DNA from: Mesorhizobium_G sp050247155
Lineage (GTDB): Bacteria; Pseudomonadota; Alphaproteobacteria; Rhizobiales; Rhizobiaceae
Assembly (NCBI GenBank): GCA_050247155.1
Contig: JBFWUS010000019.1
Coordinates: 1-64,000 of the forward strand
Direction: 5' to 3'
Length of the DNA stretch: 64,000 nt
Shown one piece after another: positions 60,735-64,000 of this stretch. Each line of letters starts with the position of its first letter. Positions within the stretch are counted from its first letter, which is position 1. The position numbers and the translations under genes are program-made. The notes beneath the pieces were generated by a model. That model had not been told where the DNA came from. It saw nothing but the letters and a program-made list of their open reading frames with translations, and searched no databases.

Positions 60735-61179
60735 GCCACCCTCCAGCGAAGTCATATTCAGCGAAGGCCGGGATGTTCTACCGCCCGCCCGGATTGTCAA
60801 CCCGAACGCCGCCACGAAAACCCCAGTTTGCCCGATGCCGATTTGGAGGGTTGATTGTGGCTCAATGCGGGCAACGTTGCGCAGACGCGGAGATTATTTC
60901 GTCTCTTTGTAAGGCGCTTGGCCAGGCTTGCGGAGAAGCTGCTGCTCCCAGACAGAATTATTATCGACCTCAACCGTCGGTTGATTGGGTGTCGAGTTCT
61001 TCATTCTTCCTTAACAATTAGCAAATTTGCGCCAAGCTTGTCGCAATCACGCAAACGACGCCTGACTCAAAATTGCACATTTATGCGTGAGGGAGGGGCA
61101 GTCCGTCTTTGACAGGGCTGCTCCGATGCGGAAAGATACAGCCAAACAATAACCGCAGACATCACAATGGGAGCACGAC
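60735..61179. promoter_or_regulatory. 445-nt divergent intergenic region, yfhM / peptide transporter
   Basis: No gene is seen. The part from about 60950 to 61090 is distinctly AT-rich (GAATTATTATCGACC, CTTAACAATTAGCAAATTTGC) and probably carries the promoters. GGGAG near 61169 is the ribosome-binding site of the next gene. Confidence 0.4.
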
Positions 61180-62835
61180 ATGAGTTTCTATTCGAGTAAT
61201 GGGGACCGTGTCCCCGACCACATTCGCGAGGCAGCGAAGAAGGTGGGGGCCGGTGAACTCGATCGCCGCGAATTTCTTGCCCTTGCCAGCGCCTTCGGCG
61301 CGACGACCGCTGCTGCATACGGCATGCTGGGCCTTGCCGCTCCAACGCCGGCAATGGCACAGGAGCCGAAGAAGGGCGGCGTCATCCGGGTCTCGATGTT
61401 CGTCAAGGAACAGAAGGATCCGCGCACTTACGACTGGCCGGAGATGGCGAACGTCACCCGTCAGTTCCTTGAGCCGCTGGTGAAATACACCCGCGAGTTC
61501 ACCTTCGAGCCATCGCTGCTGGAGAAGTGGGAAATCAACGACACGGCGACGGAATATGTGCTGCATGTGCGTAAGGACGTCACCTGGAACAATGGCGACG
61601 CCTTCAATGCCGACGACGTGATGTTCAACTTGCTGCGCTGGTGCGATGCGGCCGCGGAAGGCAATTCGATGGCCGCGCGCATGGGCGCTTTGGTCGACCC
61701 GGCCACCAAGAAGGCCAAGGACGGCGCGATTACCAAAGTCGACGATCACACGATCAAGGTCGTCTTCCCGTCGCCGGATATCACCTTCATCCCGGGCCTT
61801 TCCGATTATCCCGGCATCGTCGTGCACCGCGATTTCGAAAAGAATGGCTCCGATCTGATCAAGAACCCCGTAGGCACCGGCCCGTTCGAGCTCGTGTCCT
61901 ATGACGTCGGGTCCAAGGCTGTTCTGAAGCGCCGCGAAAACGGCAAGTGGTGGGCCGGCGAAGCCTATCTTGATGGCGTCGAGTTCATCGACTACGGGCC
62001 TGATCCGTCGGCGGCGGTCAGCGCTTTCGAGGCTGGCGAAGTCGACACCAATTACGAGACCGTGTCGGACTATGTCGACATTCTCGATGGGCTCGGCCTG
62101 GTCAAATCGGAGGTCAATACGGCGGCGACCATCGTTGCGCGCATGAACGTGGCCAACAAACCCTATGACGACGAGAAGGTGCGTCGTGGCGTGCAGATGG
62201 CTGTCGACAATGCGACCGTTCTGCAACTCGGTTATGGTGGACGCGGCACAGTGGCCGAAAACCACCACGTGTCGCCTATCCATCCCGAATATGTAGAGAT
62301 TCCGAAGCAGACCCGCGATGCCGAAGGCGCTAAGAAACTGCTCGAAGAAGCCGGACAGGCTGATTTTGAACACGACCTGATCACCACCGACGAGGACTGG
62401 CACAAGAACACAGGCGACGCGATCGCCGCCCAGATCCGCGAGGCCGGCATCAAGGTCAAGCGCACCGTGCTTCCGGGCTCGACGTTCTGGAATGACTGGA
62501 CGAAATATCCCTTCTCGATGACCACCTGGAATATGCGTCCGCTGGGCGTGCAGATCCTGGTTCTCGGCTACAAGTCAGGCGAGGCCTGGAACGAGAGCGC
62601 GTACGCCAATCCGGAATTCGACAAGAAACTGACGGAAGCCACGTCGGAACCGGATGTCGAGAAGCGTAAGGTGCTGATGAAGGATCTCGAAACGATCCTT
62701 CAGGGTTCAGGCATTCTGATCCAGTCCTATTGGCGCTCGCTCTACAACCACTCGGCTCCGCATGTGAAAAACTTCGGCATGCACCCGACCTACGAGCACG
62801 ATTTCTACCGGGTCTGGCTCGACAAGGAAGCCTGA
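61180..62835 (+). CDS. Peptide/opine-type ABC transporter substrate-binding protein (Tat-exported)
   Basis: A 551-residue SBP_bac_5 (DppA/OppA-like) protein. The N terminus carries a twin-arginine signal, LDRREFLALASAFGATTAAA, preceded by an unusually long n-region of about 28 residues, and cleavage is likely after TPAMA. Family features include VTRQFLEPLVKYTREFTFEPSLLEKWEI, YVLHVRKDVTWNNGDAFNADDVMFN, PVGTGPFELVSYD and RGVQMAVDNATVLQLGYGGRG. It delivers a di/oligopeptide or similar ligand to the permease encoded next. GGGAG lies before the ATG. Confidence 0.9.
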   Translation: MSFYSSNGDRVPDHIREAAKKVGAGELDRREFLALASAFGATTAAAYGMLGLAAPTPAMAQEPKKGGVIRVSMFVKEQKDPRTYDWPEMANVTRQFLEPLVKYTREFTFEPSLLEKWEINDTATEYVLHVRKDVTWNNGDAFNADDVMFNLLRWCDAAAEGNSMAARMGALVDPATKKAKDGAITKVDDHTIKVVFPSPDITFIPGLSDYPGIVVHRDFEKNGSDLIKNPVGTGPFELVSYDVGSKAVLKRRENGKWWAGEAYLDGVEFIDYGPDPSAAVSAFEAGEVDTNYETVSDYVDILDGLGLVKSEVNTAATIVARMNVANKPYDDEKVRRGVQMAVDNATVLQLGYGGRGTVAENHHVSPIHPEYVEIPKQTRDAEGAKKLLEEAGQADFEHDLITTDEDWHKNTGDAIAAQIREAGIKVKRTVLPGSTFWNDWTKYPFSMTTWNMRPLGVQILVLGYKSGEAWNESAYANPEFDKKLTEATSEPDVEKRKVLMKDLETILQGSGILIQSYWRSLYNHSAPHVKNFGMHPTYEHDFYRVWLDKEA

Positions 62836-62848
62836 TAGACCACGAAAA

Positions 62849-62875
62849 CGGGGGAGGCGACCTTCGCCTCTCCCG
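62849..62875 (+). terminator. Hairpin between binding-protein and permease genes
   Basis: GGGGGAGGCGA (62850-62860) pairs with TCGCCTCTCCCG (62864-62875) across a 3-nt loop, with one mismatch. No T-run follows. It probably stabilises or attenuates the transcript between the two genes, as after smoE. Confidence 0.5.
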
Positions 62876-62941
62876 CTTCGTCGGAATGCCAACAAACCGA
62901 GGGGTGGCATTTCCGTTCCCAAGCCGTCGAGGTGACCGCAC

Positions 62942-63979
62942 GTGCTTTCTTTCATTCTGCGCCGCTTGGGCGTCATCGCATTGACGATGCTCTGCCTGAC
63001 TCTGGTCGTCTTCTTCCTGATCAATCTCGATCCGAACCTGAAGAAGCTGGCGATCACCCAGACGGAAATGCGCGCGACGGCGGAGCAGCAGGAAAGCTGG
63101 CTGGAGCGAAACGGCTATCGCCAGAACTTCTTCATCCGTTATGGACAATGGCTCGGCGTCTGGCCGAAACAGCCGGTAATCGACCCGGCTACCGGCGAGG
63201 CGAAGCCACGCTTCGCCTTCTGCAATGAGTCCTCTGAACCAGCGTTCTCGGGCATCCTGCAAGGCGACTTCGGTTGCTCGACCAAGTACAAGGTGCCAGT
63301 CGCGCAAAAACTGTTCCCGGCGCTCGGGGCGACCGGGCTGCTGATGTTCTGGGTGATGGTGACCATGGTGCCGATCGCCCTGCTGGTCGGCATCCTGGCC
63401 GGCATGCGGGAAGGATCGCGGACAGATCGCACCTTGTCCGTTGCCTCTATCGCGACCACGGCGACGCCCGAATATGTGTCCGGCGTCATCTTCGCGGTCA
63501 TCTTCGCGTCCTGGCTCGGTTGGCTGAATGGATCAGCGGCGAGCGCGACGGCGCAGGGGATCACCTTCTACAACTTCACCCTGCCGGTGATGACCATGGC
63601 CATCTACGGCATCGGCTACATTGCCCGCATGACGCGCGCCTCGATGGTCGAAGTGATGACGCAGCAGTATATCCGCACGGCGCGGTTGAAGGGGCTTTCG
63701 TTCAGTTCGGTCGTCATCAAGCATGCCCTGCGCAACGCGCTCATCGCGCCTTTCACCGTGATCATGCTGCAATTCCCATGGCTGCTGACCGGCGTCGTGA
63801 TCGTTGAAACGATGTTCCGTTACCAGGGTTTCGGCTTCCTGCTCGTTGAGGGGGCGGCGGCAAACGATATCGACCTGTTGCTCGGCTGCTCGCTCGTCTC
63901 GGTGTTCGTGGTGCTGTTCACGCAGCTCCTGTCGGATGTCGGCTACGCCTATCTCAACCCGCGTATTCGTGTTCAGTAG
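62942..63979 (+). CDS. Peptide-type ABC transporter permease (DppB-like)
   Basis: A 345-residue inner-membrane permease. The N terminus MLSFILRRLGVIALTMLCLTLVVFFLINL is the usual DppB/OppB start, although here it is followed by a long periplasmic insert (about 35-110). The coupling motif is RTARLKGLSFSSVVIKHALRNALI. Six helices are predicted. It forms the channel with the permease whose gene starts at 63989. Confidence 0.92.
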   Translation: MLSFILRRLGVIALTMLCLTLVVFFLINLDPNLKKLAITQTEMRATAEQQESWLERNGYRQNFFIRYGQWLGVWPKQPVIDPATGEAKPRFAFCNESSEPAFSGILQGDFGCSTKYKVPVAQKLFPALGATGLLMFWVMVTMVPIALLVGILAGMREGSRTDRTLSVASIATTATPEYVSGVIFAVIFASWLGWLNGSAASATAQGITFYNFTLPVMTMAIYGIGYIARMTRASMVEVMTQQYIRTARLKGLSFSSVVIKHALRNALIAPFTVIMLQFPWLLTGVVIVETMFRYQGFGFLLVEGAAANDIDLLLGCSLVSVFVVLFTQLLSDVGYAYLNPRIRVQ

Positions 63980-63988
63980 GGGGCCGCG

Positions 63989-64000
63989 ATGCAGCACGAA
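63989..64000 (+). CDS. Start of the next transporter gene, 3'-truncated (DppC-like expected)
   Basis: ATG 63989 begins an open frame (MQHE...) 9 nt after the DppB-like stop, with GGGGG immediately upstream. Only four codons are visible. A DppC-type second permease is expected here from operon order, but the sequence itself cannot show it. Confidence 0.5.

Overview
The window is GC-rich, densely packed DNA typical of a soil or plant-associated Rhizobiales chromosome, most like Mesorhizobium or another Phyllobacteriaceae member. This is inferred from gene content and arrangement: a fused carnitine dehydrogenase/thioesterase beside a BKACE enzyme, a smoEFGK-mtlK polyol locus, TPR-linked class III cyclases, tamA-tamB, and several palindromic intergenic repeats of the kind common in rhizobia. 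No rRNA, tRNA, phage, transposase or CRISPR array was seen. The first gene (SDR) and the last (a transporter permease) are cut by the window ends.

Layout. 1-4.8 kb: L-carnitine catabolism (BKACE, dehydrogenase-thioesterase) with a divergent GATase-AraC regulator, then cutC. 4.9-9.6 kb: a 151-bp palindromic element, a membrane GGDEF-EAL protein, and a divergent alpha-oxoamine synthase coupled to a stand-alone receiver, which is a possible small-molecule signalling module. 9.6-12.6 kb: DUF899 protein, small membrane protein, divergent HTH regulator and beta-propeller. 12.6-15 kb: hybrid histidine kinase plus receiver. 15-21.4 kb: outer-membrane barrel, SorC-type regulator, DUF1127/LysR pair, cyclase-TPR protein, PIG-L deacetylase and GST. 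21.5-29.9 kb: polyol ABC transporter, mannitol dehydrogenase, HAD phosphatase and FGGY kinase, forming a sugar-alcohol uptake and oxidation operon.

29.9-37.6 kb is a patchwork of small regulatory units: a DUF1778/GNAT toxin-antitoxin pair with a palindromic operator, an ECF42-type sigma factor with its YCII/DGPF partner, a DMT transporter, a cupin, an OhrR-like MarR regulator divergent from an exported alpha/beta hydrolase, a GNAT, and a MerR regulator divergent from a cation transporter. 37.8-44.8 kb is tamA-tamB (outer-membrane assembly), with a palindromic repeat inserted between them. 44.8-45.6 kb is noncoding: a repeat followed by a run of hairpins of unknown function. 45.6-50.4 kb holds an SLC13 carrier, a 49-residue membrane protein, a luciferase-like monooxygenase, an Rrf2 regulator and a sulfate-binding protein, which suggests sulfur assimilation.

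50.6-60.7 kb encodes periplasmic proteins: a caspase-fold peptidase, a VanX-type D-Ala-D-Ala dipeptidase, penicillin-binding protein 1C and a giant thioester alpha-2-macroglobulin. The last two form the known pbpC-yfhM pair. 61.2-64 kb begins a dipeptide/oligopeptide ABC transporter operon. Identifications rest on motifs and family knowledge read by eye; no database search was possible.
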